Shown: positions 1-5,494 of the stretch, one piece after another
Position numbering within the stretch: the first letter of the stretch is position 1
Layout: the number at the start of each line of letters is the position of its first letter
Source of the DNA: JAYZVT01 sp050248375
Lineage (GTDB): Bacteria; Pseudomonadota; Alphaproteobacteria; Rhizobiales; Methyloligellaceae
Assembly: GCA_050248375.1 (NCBI GenBank)
Contig: JBFWSL010000228.1
Coordinates: 1-5,950 of the forward strand
Direction of reading: 5' to 3'
Length of the DNA: 5,950 nt
Program-made: the position numbers and the translations under genes
The notes under the pieces: generated by a model
Databases searched by the model: none
What the model saw: the letters and a program-made list of their open reading frames with translations, nothing else
Told to the model about the DNA's origin: nothing

Positions 1-102
1 GATGGAGGCCCCCGAGAGGCTGGCGCCGAACCGGGAGACGCCGCCGGGCAGCGCGGCGGCGCCCAGCGCGGAGCCCGCCGCGCCCAATGCCAGTGTCGCC
101 AT
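1..102 (-). CDS. GTA g15-like host-specificity (megatron) protein, N-terminus only
   Basis: Only the first 34 codons are in the window; the gene continues past the left edge. The ATG at 102-100 overlaps the peptidase stop by one base (TGATG), so translation is probably coupled. The start MATLALGAAGSALGAAALPG, followed by a Gly/Ala/Ser-rich hydrophobic stretch, resembles the N-terminus of the large GTA tail-fibre/host-specificity proteins (RcGTA g15, Rcc01698), which carry a GTA TIM-barrel-like domain and a phage-tail_3 domain further on. In RcGTA this protein sits at the end of the baseplate and contacts the recipient cell. Its place directly after the NlpC/P60 peptidase is the standard GTA order. 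No domain can be seen in this fragment, so the call rests on position and N-terminal character. Confidence 0.75.
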   Translation of the reverse strand, partial: MATLALGAAGSALGAAALPGGVSRFGASLSGASI

Positions 103-536
103 CAGGACACCCCCGGAAAGGAAAACGCGGCCGCCGTGTGCCGCCGCCACCAGCGGCCGCAATGCACCTCGCTGACCGGCGCGCCCTCGATGGCGTGGAT
201 CATGCGGTGGGGGGCGCTGAGCACGCCCATATGCTTGGCCATTGCGCCTGCACGCAGACGGAATACAAGCACGTCCCCCGGCTGCGCATTGACAGGTTCG
301 CGCTCGGCGAGATTGCGCCGCGCGCCCGCAAGCAGGGTCTCGATCCCCTGCCCCTCGGCCCAGTCGGGCGTATAGGGTGGAATGGCTTCCGGCTCCTCGC
401 CGATGAGCTCACGATAGATGCCGCGCACCAGACCGAGGCAATCGCAGCCGACTCCCTTCACGGAAGCCTGGTGGTGATAGGGCGTGCCCAGCCATTCGCG
501 CGCCTTGGCGACGATGCGCTCCCGGGTCAGGGTCAA
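102..536 (-). CDS. NlpC/P60 family cell-wall peptidase (GTA g14-like)
   Basis: This 144-residue protein is a likely NlpC/P60 cysteine peptidase that cleaves peptidoglycan peptides as the tail penetrates the cell wall. The N-terminal pattern REWLGTPYHHQASVKGVGCD followed by CLGL is characteristic. Cys33 in DCLGL is the likely nucleophile, His102 in AKHMGV the general base, and His114 in MIHA the third triad member. The length is typical of the RcGTA g14 (Rcc01697) peptidase. The start is TTG, forming a TTGA overlap with the stop of the upstream hub gene; a GGGAG motif lies 9 bases upstream, and no better start exists nearby. TTG and coupling together suggest low expression, as expected for a protein needed in few copies per particle. 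There is no signal peptide, consistent with incorporation into the particle. Confidence 0.92.
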   Translation of the reverse strand: MTLTRERIVAKAREWLGTPYHHQASVKGVGCDCLGLVRGIYRELIGEEPEAIPPYTPDWAEGQGIETLLAGARRNLAEREPVNAQPGDVLVFRLRAGAMAKHMGVLSAPHRMIHAIEGAPVSEVHCGRWWRRHTAAAFSFPGVS

Positions 537-1426
537 TTGAACAGGCTCCCGCCGTTGTTGGCGCTGTCGTCGCTGTTAGGATAGGACACGGCGAAGTCGT
601 TGCCGGGAATGTGCGGGAAGCCGCGAAAGTTGACCTGATTGGCGAAGCGGTCGCGGCAGGTGGCGAACTGCTTGTCGCAGCCCGCAGTCACCTCGAAGGC
701 GTCTCCTTCCGCGATCTGCTCGCTCATGCTGCGCCACAGCTCCAGCGTCACCGTATCCTCCGCGACCACATGCGACTTGATCTCGACCGAGCGGCCCGCA
801 TTCGCGCCCGAGGTCCATGTGAGGAGGCCACGGGCGAACCAGCCTTCGGCGAACTCCGGCAGGCCATCGGCGGAGATCAGCCGGGGGCTGGCGACAACCG
901 CGACTGTTCCCGATCCCTTGAAGCCGGGCTGGTCGAGATCAAAGCCGCAGCGCGCGTCGCCCAGGTCGGCGTCGCAGGCATACTGATAGAGACGGCCTTT
1001 CGGCTGCTGCAGCTCGTGGGCGAGGCCGCGTATCTCGGCCTTGAAACTGTGCGGCCCGCGCGTCACCTCGCCGAGATTGCCGGCACGCAGGAGCACGCGC
1101 TGGGCGGTGTCCTGCCAGTTGACCCGGTAGATACCGACCTCGGCGTTGTCATAGAGCCCTGCCGCCAGGTCGTCCGCATCGAGCCGGTCGGAACGCAGCA
1201 CGCTTTCCACATCCAGGTTGTCCACCCCGAGACCGACGGAGCTTTCGATCTCGCTGGCCGTGAAGCCGGCCGAGGCCTCGAACACGGTCCCGTCGAAGAC
1301 CAGGTCGCGGTCGTGGTCGGTGAAGCCGAAGCTCTCGCCGTCCCGCCGCACCACCCGCCAGCACCAGCACAGGGTCGTGGCGCCGCTGTCGAGATGAGCC
1401 TGCATGCCTTCCGGCAACGCCCTCAT
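533..1426 (-). CDS. Baseplate hub protein, DUF2163 family (GTA g13-like)
   Basis: This 297-residue protein matches the DUF2163 / phage_BR0599 type family, RcGTA g13 (Rcc01696), which forms the baseplate hub below the distal tail protein. The N-terminal half has the family pattern with FGFTDHDRDLVFDG at about residues 33-46 and FEASAGFTASEIESSVGLGV at 49-68. The C-terminal half holds four cysteines: C151 and C160 (C-x8-C) and C250 and C257 (C-x6-C). Lambda tail-tip protein gpL binds an iron-sulfur cluster through cysteines, and a similar role for the hub is reported for GTA-type particles, so these four are candidate cluster ligands by inference. The ATG forms an ATGA overlap with the stop of g12, and the stop overlaps the TTG start of the peptidase, so it is part of a tightly coupled chain. 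Confidence 0.92.
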   Translation of the reverse strand: MRALPEGMQAHLDSGATTLCWCWRVVRRDGESFGFTDHDRDLVFDGTVFEASAGFTASEIESSVGLGVDNLDVESVLRSDRLDADDLAAGLYDNAEVGIYRVNWQDTAQRVLLRAGNLGEVTRGPHSFKAEIRGLAHELQQPKGRLYQYACDADLGDARCGFDLDQPGFKGSGTVAVVASPRLISADGLPEFAEGWFARGLLTWTSGANAGRSVEIKSHVVAEDTVTLELWRSMSEQIAEGDAFEVTAGCDKQFATCRDRFANQVNFRGFPHIPGNDFAVSYPNSDDSANNGGSLFN

Positions 1427-2061
1427 ATGCGGATCTCCACCAGCGGAATACTGGGGATGCGGCCCGCCTCGAAGGCGGTCAGGTCGATGCGCAGTTCGTC
1501 GGTATCGAAGCGCACGGGCACGTCGAACTCGAATCCGGCGGTGACGGCAAGCCCCTCGCCCGGCTCGCGGCCCGGCAGGAAGGTGACGATGCCGCTGGTG
1601 GTGTCGAGCACGAAGTCCTCGCCATCGGCTTGCGCGACCCCATCCACCGCGACCAGCACCGTTCCCGCCACCGGCTTGGCGATGTCGCGGGCATAGGGCG
1701 CGAACTCCGCGCCATAGGTCTTGCGGAGCTGGAAGGCCGTGGCCGCGCCGTCGCCGGTGCCTATCGTCTGGTCGGCGGCGGCGGGCGTGGCCTGGGGCGC
1801 ACAGGACTTGAAGTCGGTACGGTCCTTCCAGCGGAAGCCGTAGAGGCGGCCGCGGCGCTCCTCGAAAAACTGAATCACGTCATGGAGCTGGTTCAGCGTC
1901 TTCACCCCATATCCCGCGTCATAGCGGCGGCGTGAATGGGCCCAGCGGGCGTTGCGTTCCTCGTGACCCGAGCCGAGCAGCACGATCTCCGTGCGCCGCT
2001 CCGGCCCTCCCGACGCGCCCAGCGAGATGCCGGTCGGGAAGCGGACTTCGTGAAAGGACAT
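1423..2061 (-). CDS. Distal tail protein, DUF2460 family (GTA g12-like)
   Basis: This 212-residue protein matches the DUF2460 family (RcGTA g12, Rcc01695), the distal tail protein that links the tail tube to the hub. Family signatures are the N-terminal FHEVRFPTGISLGASGGPER (residues 3-22), the RWAHSRRRYDAGYG stretch (39-52) and FFEERRGRLYGFRWKDRTDF (65-84). The C-terminus has the usual VPVRFDTDELRIDLTAFEAG (181-200) followed by IPSIPLVEIRI. The length is normal for the family. The ATG lies 9 bases after the tape-measure stop, and no clear Shine-Dalgarno sequence is seen in that short gap, so translation may rely on ribosomes arriving from upstream. The stop overlaps the hub start as ATGA. 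Confidence 0.93.
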   Translation of the reverse strand: MSFHEVRFPTGISLGASGGPERRTEIVLLGSGHEERNARWAHSRRRYDAGYGVKTLNQLHDVIQFFEERRGRLYGFRWKDRTDFKSCAPQATPAAADQTIGTGDGAATAFQLRKTYGAEFAPYARDIAKPVAGTVLVAVDGVAQADGEDFVLDTTSGIVTFLPGREPGEGLAVTAGFEFDVPVRFDTDELRIDLTAFEAGRIPSIPLVEIRI

Positions 2062-2070
2062 GGGTAGCGG

Positions 2071-2655
2071 CTACAGGTTGCGCTCGCCGCGCGAGGCCAT
2101 GCGGGCGAGCATGGCGGCGAGCTGGGACTCCGAACGGCGGAAACTCTCCGCGTCGGGCGTGGTGACGTTGAAGGTGATGGAGACGGCGCCGCCCGGCTGC
2201 TGGCTGCGCACGCCGAGCCTGCCGTCGCTGCCCCGCGCCAGCGGCAGGATGGCCTCGGGGCCCGCCTCCCCCGCCAGGCCGAGACGGCCATTGGAGAGTG
2301 GGAAAGCCACCGGCGAGGCGATGACGCCACCCTGGGCAAAGGGCACGGTCATGCCGTTACGCAATACCCCGCCGCGGGCGAAGCCGAGCGCGTTGGAAAT
2401 CGCGCCGCTCAGGCCGCCGGCGATGGCGTTGCCCACGGGCCTGAGCGCCGCGCTCAATGCCGTGCGCGACAGGGACATGGCGATGGAGCGCACCACATCG
2501 GAGAGCTTCTGGCCGCGAACCGCCGCCCCCTCGAAGGCGCGCGTGAGGGTCGAGCCGAAGCTGTTGCCGAGACGGCCGGCCTCGGCCAGTTCGCGGCGCA
2601 GGGGCGCGGTGTCGGCGTCGATGGTCAGTTTCAGGCCGTCGGCGCGTTCAAACAT
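2071..2655 (-). CDS. Short phage tail tape measure protein (GTA g11-like)
   Basis: This 194-residue protein resembles the C-terminal part of lambda-family tail tape measure proteins and RcGTA g11 (Rcc01694). Residues 1-90 are alanine-rich and probably helical, ending in an Ala/Gly-rich hydrophobic stretch (about 69-90). Residues 92-149 carry the recognisable tape-measure tail: FARGG, FAQGGVIASP, then LGLAGEAGPEAILPLARGSD and GRLGV. In this family the length sets tail length; at under 200 residues it predicts a very short tail, as in GTAs, unlike full phages whose tape measures reach many hundreds of residues. The ATG overlaps the stop of the preceding chaperone gene by 8 bases. It follows both tail chaperone genes, the conserved order in siphovirus tail modules. 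Confidence 0.88.
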   Translation of the reverse strand: MFERADGLKLTIDADTAPLRRELAEAGRLGNSFGSTLTRAFEGAAVRGQKLSDVVRSIAMSLSRTALSAALRPVGNAIAGGLSGAISNALGFARGGVLRNGMTVPFAQGGVIASPVAFPLSNGRLGLAGEAGPEAILPLARGSDGRLGVRSQQPGGAVSITFNVTTPDAESFRRSESQLAAMLARMASRGERNL

Positions 2656-2896
2656 CGGTATTGTCCTCTGTCCTGTCGGGATAGCGGCGCATGAGGTCCG
2701 CCAGGCCCTGGCGGCCCAGGGGTTTGGCCATGCCGCCCCGGCCCATGAGACCGTCGAGGGCGGCGGCCAGCTCGCGCGGCGTCATGGCCCAGAAGTCGCG
2801 TGGTGCAATTCGCAGCAGGCCGAGACCGGCGCGCATGGCCTCGTCCCAGGGAAAGGCGATGGGCGATGGCGCGGCCGAAGGTGCGCGGGTGGTCAC
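2648..2896 (-). CDS. Tail assembly chaperone, second subunit (GTA g10.1-like)
   Basis: This 82-residue protein matches the small phage tail assembly chaperone family found in GTAs (RcGTA rcc01693, g10.1; TIGR02216 type). The signature is FPWDEAMRAGLGLLRIAPRD (residues 15-34) followed by FWAMTPRELAAALDG, and a C-terminal LADLMRRYPD. The GTG start at 2896-2894 makes a GTGA overlap with the g10 stop, and the reading frame is -1 relative to g10. A further 15 residues could be read only by extending into g10 in another frame, so GTG is the sensible start for an independent product. A run of five G residues lies just upstream (2902-2898 on the minus strand), so a g10-g10.1 frameshift fusion like lambda G/GT is possible. 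The role would be to bind the tape measure before tube assembly. Confidence 0.85.
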   Translation of the reverse strand: MTTRAPSAAPSPIAFPWDEAMRAGLGLLRIAPRDFWAMTPRELAAALDGLMGRGGMAKPLGRQGLADLMRRYPDRTEDNTDV

Positions 2897-3255
2897 GCCC
2901 CCGCCGCGCCTTGCCCGTTTCCCACCGGCTCTCCCTCATTCTCCGGCGCGGAACCGAAGGTGGCCGTCAGCAGCCGGGCGACGATGTCCACATAGCCCGC
3001 CGCGCCGCCGGGAGTGCGCATGGCCGCCACCTGGCGCTCGTCCAGGTCGTAGCCCGCGCCCTTCAGGCCGGCGGCGATAATACGAATAGCGTCGCGGGCG
3101 TTGAGCCGGCCGCGCTCGAAGCGTTCGGCCACGGCGATCATGTCGTCCTCGCCGAAGGCGTGCTCCAGCTCGGCCAGCGCGCCAAGGGTCAGGCAGAGGC
3201 GGTAGGCCTTGCCGTCAAGCTCGGCCTCGATTTCCCCGCGATGAGCGTTGACCAT
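2893..3255 (-). CDS. Tail assembly chaperone, GTA family protein (g10-like)
   Basis: This 120-residue protein matches the gene transfer agent family of tail assembly chaperones (RcGTA g10, Rcc01692). The core signature is HRGEIEAELDGKAYRLCLTL (residues 5-24) and LGALAELEHAFG (24-35), followed by RLNARDAIRIIAAGLKGAGY (50-69) and a C-terminal segment GYVDIVARLLTATFG. Family members are small cytoplasmic proteins thought to keep the tape measure soluble and help polymerise the tail tube; they are not expected in the finished particle. The ATG follows the tail tube stop by 8 bases with an AAGG motif 7 bases upstream. The stop overlaps the next start as GTGA. The arrangement major tail protein - two small chaperone genes - tape measure is the classical siphovirus order. 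Confidence 0.9.
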   Translation of the reverse strand: MVNAHRGEIEAELDGKAYRLCLTLGALAELEHAFGEDDMIAVAERFERGRLNARDAIRIIAAGLKGAGYDLDERQVAAMRTPGGAAGYVDIVARLLTATFGSAPENEGEPVGNGQGAAGA

Positions 3256-3263
3256 ATGACGCC

Positions 3264-3677
3264 TTAGGCCGCGGCGAAGGCCAGCGCCCCGGCGGATTCC
3301 AGCGCCAGGTCGAAGGTCATCTCGCCGTCATGCTGGCCGGCGAATTCCAGCGCGCTGACCTGGAACGGCCCCTCGACGGTGCCGAAGTCCGGCACCACCA
3401 CCTGCCAGTCGCGGATGGTGCCATTGAAGAACAGGCCGCGCACCGTTTCATCGGAGGCCGCGTCGCGGAAGATGCCGCTGCCGGACACGCGCGCGGTGCG
3501 GATGCCCGCGCCGGCGAGCAACTCGCGCCACTGGCCGGCGGAATCCGCGTCGGTGATGTCCACGCTCGCCGCGTTGAAGGCGAGCGAGCGCGACCTGAGT
3601 CCCGCGACGGTCTGGAAGTCGCCGAGGCCGTCGCTGTCCACCTTGAGCAGCAGGTCCTTTCCCTTCTGGGCGGTCAT
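3264..3677 (-). CDS. Major tail tube protein (TP901-1 family, GTA g9-like)
   Basis: This 137-residue protein forms the hexameric rings of the tail tube. It begins MTAQKGKDLLLKVDSDGLGD, followed by FQTVAGLRSRSLAFNAASVD and ITDADSAGQWRELLAGAGIR, the pattern of TP901-1-type major tail proteins and RcGTA g9 (Rcc01691). The C-terminal half has FNGTIRDWQVVVPDFGTVEG and GEMTFDLALESAGALAF. The frame is open further upstream, but the ATG at 3677 is chosen because AAGGA sits 7 bases before it, family similarity begins here, and the upstream extension would run through both terminator hairpins. It is the first gene after a non-coding gap with two terminators, so it may have its own promoter or be reached by readthrough; this fits a protein needed in many copies. 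Confidence 0.93.
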   Translation of the reverse strand: MTAQKGKDLLLKVDSDGLGDFQTVAGLRSRSLAFNAASVDITDADSAGQWRELLAGAGIRTARVSGSGIFRDAASDETVRGLFFNGTIRDWQVVVPDFGTVEGPFQVSALEFAGQHDGEMTFDLALESAGALAFAAA

Positions 3678-3724
3678 GTCCTGGTCCTTTCGGGAAGTGT
3701 TGAACTCGCGCGGGCGCGCAAATG

Positions 3725-3748
3725 AAAAGGGCGGCCTCACGGCCGCCC
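3725..3748 (-). terminator. Intrinsic terminator-like hairpin (second of two)
   Basis: On the minus strand a perfect 8-bp stem, GGGCGGCC with GGCCGCCC, closes a GTGA tetraloop (GNRA type) and is followed directly by TTTT and then CATTT. This fits a Rho-independent terminator acting on minus-strand transcription coming from g8. It lies 48 bases upstream of the tail tube start codon. Confidence 0.72.
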
Positions 3749-3766
3749 TGCAGATCGTCGGAAATG

Positions 3767-3789
3767 AAAACGGCCCCGCTTGGGGGCCG
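3767..3789 (-). terminator. Intrinsic terminator-like hairpin (first of two)
   Basis: On the minus strand a perfect 7-bp stem, CGGCCCC with GGGGCCG, closes the 5-base loop CAAGC and is followed directly by TTTT and CATTT. It is met first by RNA polymerase after the g8 stop (3815). It has the same downstream TTTTCATTT string as the second hairpin 42 bases further on, so the two form a tandem pair. Confidence 0.68.
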
Positions 3790-3814
3790 CCTGGAAATCG
3801 AATATCGCAGGCGT

Positions 3815-4228
3815 CTAGGCCGCCTTCTCCGTCACGGCCCGGTAGCGGACGATGCCGTGATAGGTCTCGCCGTCGGGGTCCTGGCGGGCCTCGGAGAATT
3901 CGTGGCGCAGGTTGACCAGGTGGTGATCCTGCAGCGGCAGCGCCTGGTCGTGCAGCACGTCGCGGATGGCGCCGATGATCTCGTGGGTCTCCTTCTTGCC
4001 GCCGGCGCGGGACCACACATGCAGGGTGAGGATGTGCTCCTCCCCGTCCTCGCCGCCGGTGCTCCAGTCGCGGGCCACCGACTGGCCGAAGGTCAGGTAG
4101 GGAAAGCCCGCCTTCTGCGGCGCGTCGTCGAAAATCTTTGTCCCGCCCAGCAGCGCGGTGAGCTGGGGGTGTTCCGCGAGGGCCTGGTAGATGCCCTTCT
4201 GCAGGGACCAGCCGGCGCTATCCGCCAT
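3815..4228 (-). CDS. Tail terminator protein, DUF3168 family (GTA g8-like)
   Basis: This 137-residue protein matches the DUF3168 family (RcGTA g8, Rcc01690), the tail terminator that caps the head-proximal end of the tube and joins it to the neck. Recognisable parts are SLQKGIYQALAEHPQLTALL (residues 8-27), KIFDDAPQKAGFPYLTFGQS, HILTLHVWSRAGGKKETHEI and the C-terminal YHGIVRYRAVTEKAA. The frame stays open 41 codons further upstream, but the ATG at 4228 is preferred: GGAGG lies 6 bases before it and family similarity begins there, whereas the extension lies inside the small upstream gene in another frame. The start overlaps the end of that small gene by 11 bases. It is followed by a non-coding gap with two terminator hairpins, so it may end a transcript. 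Confidence 0.92.
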   Translation of the reverse strand: MADSAGWSLQKGIYQALAEHPQLTALLGGTKIFDDAPQKAGFPYLTFGQSVARDWSTGGEDGEEHILTLHVWSRAGGKKETHEIIGAIRDVLHDQALPLQDHHLVNLRHEFSEARQDPDGETYHGIVRYRAVTEKAA

Positions 4229-4451
4229 CTGCAACCTCCGAAAGTCGCCTGTTCTTGTCAGTGATTTGGGAAACGCCGATACCGACTGCGAGGTCACGCA
4301 ACTGATTGTGATCCGCAACGCGGCGACGGGCCTGATACTCGCGGAGCGCACGCCGCACGACTGTGTCGAGGACGCGGTTAACGAGCGGTAAATGGGACCC
4401 GGCAGACGCGAGAATATCCGACCGTTGCGACAGTTTTACATCGATTCTCAC
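4218..4451 (-). CDS. Small protein of unknown function between g7 and g8
   Basis: This 77-residue gene is not recognised. It starts with GTG at 4451, giving a GTGA overlap with the stop of g7, with GAGGAG 8 bases upstream, and it ends 11 bases inside g8; this seamless fit argues that it is translated. The protein is basic and probably helical, with VLDTVVRRALREYQARRRVA in the middle (residues 27-46) and LRDLAVGIGVSQI (51-63) near the end, then a polar tail. There is only a faint resemblance to DUF1127-type Arg-rich small proteins (LRDL...GI..S.I), not enough for a call. By hand count 30 of 77 codons end in A or T, including AGA, GTA, AAA and TTA, which are almost absent from the neighbours, so it may have been acquired separately. 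The usual GTA order has g8 directly after g7. A degraded HK97 gp10-like neck gene is an alternative. Confidence 0.6.
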   Translation of the reverse strand: MRIDVKLSQRSDILASAGSHLPLVNRVLDTVVRRALREYQARRRVADHNQLRDLAVGIGVSQITDKNRRLSEVADGG

Positions 4452-4783
4452 AAGTCCCGCTCCTCGCAATGACAATCGAGCCACCGGCGGCGGCCGTCCG
4501 GATCGGTTGCCGAGACGATGGCGAGCACGCGCGCGCCCAGCGCAAAGCGCATTTCGGGCTCGACGTCCGCGCGGTGACGGATGCGGGCCCTGTGGGTGAC
4601 ATTGCCCGACAGCCGGCCCGCCGCCACGGCCTCGTGGCCGGAGAGCGCGGAGACCCCGGCCCACAGAACCGCGACGTCTTCCCATGTCTTCGCCACGCCG
4701 CCACCGTCGTCGGGATCGCGGAGCGGCCGTTGCAGCGTCACGCGCCGGCGCAGCGCGCCGATGGATGGCCTGCTCACAGGCAT
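4448..4783 (-). CDS. Head-tail stopper/adaptor protein (GTA g7-like)
   Basis: This 111-residue protein matches the phage head-tail adaptor family (SPP1 gp16 / HK97 gp9 type; RcGTA g7, Rcc01689), which acts as the stopper ring in the neck below the adaptor. Typical elements are IGALRRRVTLQRPLRDPDDG (residues 8-27), followed by TWEDVAVLWAGVSALSGHEA (33-52) and the C-terminal VLAIVSATDPDGRRRWLDCH ending CEERDL. The length is normal. The ATG overlaps the end of g6 by 10 bases; no strong Shine-Dalgarno sequence is seen, so coupling to g6 is likely. The stop overlaps the GTG start of the small gene downstream. Confidence 0.92.
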   Translation of the reverse strand: MPVSRPSIGALRRRVTLQRPLRDPDDGGGVAKTWEDVAVLWAGVSALSGHEAVAAGRLSGNVTHRARIRHRADVEPEMRFALGARVLAIVSATDPDGRRRWLDCHCEERDL

Positions 4784-5349
4784 ACCCGGCGGTATGGCGC
4801 CAGCAATGCCGCCACGGTGGCGGGCACCTCTACGGCGCCGGCGAGCGACACGGGCTCGCGCGTCTCGAACCAGTGAGCGGCCAGCAGCAGCAGCGCCTGG
4901 CGGATGGGCGGCGGAACGTCGTCCGCTTCATCGCCGAAGCCGGCGGTGAAGGCGATCTCGATGCCAGCGGCGCGGCGGCCGGGCCGGGGCCAGGGCTGGC
5001 TGCCGGTCGGCGTCAGCCGGGCGGGTGTGGACGCGGCGTCGAGAAAATAGTGCTCGGCGGCGAAGGTCTCCTTGCCGCCGCCGGCGTCCGCCACCTCGAC
5101 CGAGGTCACCGACTGAACGGGCGCCAGCGGGATCCCGACCGGTCCCGCATCCGGCCATCTGTCGAGCAGCAGCGACCAGCCCTGGGTGAGGAGGGCCAGA
5201 TCGAGCGTGCGCTCCACATGGGTGCGGGCGGTGGCGATGAGCGAGGTAACGAGGGCGTCCTCGTCGTCGCCGTCGAGCCGCAGATGGGCCTTCGCCTCGG
5301 CGAGGCTCAAGGGCTCGACCGCGGGCGGCGTGGTGAGAAGCAATGCCAT
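4774..5349 (-). CDS. Head-tail connector (adaptor) protein, gp6-like (GTA g6-like)
   Basis: This 191-residue protein matches the gp6-like head-tail connector family (RcGTA g6, Rcc01688), the adaptor ring that docks on the portal. The N-terminus MALLLTTPPAVEPLSLAEAK and HLRLDGDDEDALVTSLIATA, then ARTHVERTLDLALLTQGW, form the characteristic helical part. The C-terminal half ends with GIEIAFTAGFG, PPPIRQALLLLAAHWFETRE and a VPATVAALLAPYRRV segment. Two starts are possible: ATG at 5349, or TTG at 5355, which adds two residues (the frame reads MPMALLL). A GAGGA motif lies 10 bases before the ATG and 4 bases before the TTG, so spacing does not decide clearly; ATG is given here. It follows a non-coding gap after the truncated capsid frame. 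Its partner, the portal, is absent from the window. Confidence 0.92.
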   Translation of the reverse strand: MALLLTTPPAVEPLSLAEAKAHLRLDGDDEDALVTSLIATARTHVERTLDLALLTQGWSLLLDRWPDAGPVGIPLAPVQSVTSVEVADAGGGKETFAAEHYFLDAASTPARLTPTGSQPWPRPGRRAAGIEIAFTAGFGDEADDVPPPIRQALLLLAAHWFETREPVSLAGAVEVPATVAALLAPYRRVCL

Positions 5350-5494
5350 CGGCAAGATGTCCTCGCGAACAGAAAGTGCGGCCGCGGCGGGGAGGGTCGC
5401 CGCGGCCGCTGCCTGGCCAGGCCGGACCGGGAGGGCTCCACTCGATTCAACGGGGAACCGGCATCCCGGCCGGTCGGGGGAAGCGAGCCAGGCT
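5350..5494. other. Gene-free spacer between capsid frame and g6
   Basis: About 145 bases without a supported gene. Besides the 12-bp hairpin at 5378-5409 it holds a smaller inverted repeat, ACCGGC (5457-5462) with GCCGGT (5469-5474), without a T-run after it on the minus strand. The GAGGA motif serving g6 lies at its left end. No convincing promoter for g6 is seen. Confidence 0.6.
5378..5409 (-). terminator. GC hairpin downstream of capsid frame, possible terminator
   Basis: A perfect 12-bp inverted repeat (GCGGCCGCGGCG and CGCCGCGGCCGC) closes an 8-base loop. On the minus strand it is followed by ACTTTCTG, a weak T-rich tract, so termination would be leaky. It lies between the capsid stop (5495) and g6 (5349), where siphovirus and GTA clusters often lower expression after the abundant capsid protein. 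The stem contains two GCGGCCGC octamers. Processing or mRNA stabilisation are alternatives. Confidence 0.5.

Noticed and set aside
611..1696. Long plus-strand open frame of 361 codons opposite g13 and g12
   Set aside because: It lies antisense to two well-recognised tail genes; such frames are common opposite GC-rich coding sequence, and the translation has no recognisable family pattern.
2060..2995. Plus-strand open frame of 311 codons opposite g10-g11
   Set aside because: It is an antisense shadow of the tape measure and chaperone genes, with Arg/Pro/Ser-rich low-complexity translation and no domain.
3678..4016. Upstream extension of the tail tube frame to 250 residues
   Set aside because: It would run through both terminator hairpins and into g8 in another frame; the extension is Arg/Pro-rich, and the ATG at 3677 has a good ribosome binding site.
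4191..4391. Plus-strand 66-codon frame opposite the small 77-residue gene
   Set aside because: The minus-strand frame here has a Shine-Dalgarno sequence and interlocking start/stop overlaps with both neighbours; the plus-strand frame has none of this.
5378..5409. 12-bp inverted repeat considered as a transposon end or attachment site
   Set aside because: There is no transposase, target duplication or second copy in the window; a hairpin after the capsid gene is the simpler reading.
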